DNA of 64,000 nucleotides, taken from the NCBI RefSeq assembly GCF_000238795.1, contig NZ_AFNK01000079.1, positions 62,001-126,000 on the forward strand, read 5' to 3'. Positions 63,970 through 64,000 of this stretch are shown here, in pieces. Every line of letters starts with the position of its first letter. The stretch's first letter is position 1. This stretch comes from Haemophilus sputorum CCUG 13788. GTDB lineage: Bacteria > Pseudomonadota > Gammaproteobacteria > Enterobacterales > Pasteurellaceae. Both the position numbers and the translations under genes were made by a program. The notes beneath the pieces are model-generated. The model searched no databases, was not told the origin of the DNA, and saw only the letters and a program-made list of their open reading frames with translations.

Positions 63970-64000
63970 ATGAAATTCACTAAAGTTTTACCGGCATTTG
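63970..64000 (+). CDS. start of an unidentified gene (truncated by the window)
   Basis: ATG 63970 with the ribosome site AGAGGA at 63957 opens a frame MKFTKVLPAF that runs off the end. The beginning looks like a signal peptide (Lys then hydrophobic). It does not match the start of ruvC. The product cannot be identified from ten residues. A possible leader hairpin CCCCAAGTCGGGG (63936-63948) lies just upstream. Confidence 0.45.
   Translation, partial: MKFTKVLPAF

Overview
The window is chromosomal DNA from a member of the Pasteurellaceae (Gammaproteobacteria). Almost every housekeeping protein is of the Haemophilus/Actinobacillus type. Intergenic regions are full of the core ACAAGCGGTC, usually followed by an AT-rich stretch with TTTGCAAA, which is the 'Apl-type' DNA uptake signal sequence (USS) known from Actinobacillus pleuropneumoniae, Mannheimia and H. 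ducreyi. Many occur as inverted pairs just downstream of genes and probably act as terminators. The species cannot be fixed from the sequence alone. A naturally competent, host-associated Haemophilus- or Actinobacillus-like organism of the Apl subclade fits best. No rRNA, tRNA, CRISPR array, prophage or insertion sequence was seen.

Layout. 0.1-6.8 kb: mnmA, a nitroreductase, an SDR oxidoreductase, hupA, yjaG-like, hemE, ygfB-like, zapA, 6S RNA and fau. 6.8-9.7 kb: putP and uraA (with a PurR box). 9.8-13.1 kb: a thiamine-precursor uptake operon (ABC ATPase, permease, TenA, binding protein) behind a CRP site, a promoter and a TPP riboswitch. 13.2-16.8 kb: a four-gene cytochrome c haem-lyase cluster without ccmABCDE. 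17.0-25.5 kb: an accessory block with two Tli4-like immunity lipoproteins, a 35-residue lipoprotein, an ABC1 kinase, a DUF4143 ATPase, an OLD-type ATPase-TOPRIM nuclease and a YjbR-like protein. 25.6-32.7 kb: a maltose/maltodextrin regulon (GntR-UTRA regulator, malQ, glgP, EEP hydrolase, PTS EIICB) that looks Gram-positive in style. 32.8-44 kb: yajQ, serB, ytjB-like, infA, a methyltransferase, two tandem DASS carriers, parE, pnuC and purD (perfect PurR box). 44-45.6 kb: rpsF-priB-rpsR-rplI. 45.6-64 kb: rnt, gloA, a membrane protein, ydbH-ynbE, GcvB sRNA with gcvA, yjjG, hisS, yfgM, a CstA-family carrier, a TatD hydrolase, a small CxxCxxC protein, a DMT transporter, smrB/prmB, aspS, an unknown membrane protein, nudB, yebC and the start of one more gene.

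The most unusual signal is in the 17-25.5 kb block. Two of its genes end in composite elements in which an inverted pair of native Apl-type USS is followed, 12-13 bases later, by an inverted pair resembling a Neisseriaceae DNA uptake sequence (DUS). The first has perfect GCCGTCTGAA arms. A further DUS-like hairpin lies between the two Tli4-like genes. The DUF4143 gene in the same block carries two cores of a third dialect, the H. influenzae type AAGTGCGGT. The block therefore looks like a mosaic assembled by natural transformation between genera sharing a niche. The neighbouring Gram-positive-like maltose operon, with its own paired operators and a perfect CRP site, may be another acquisition.
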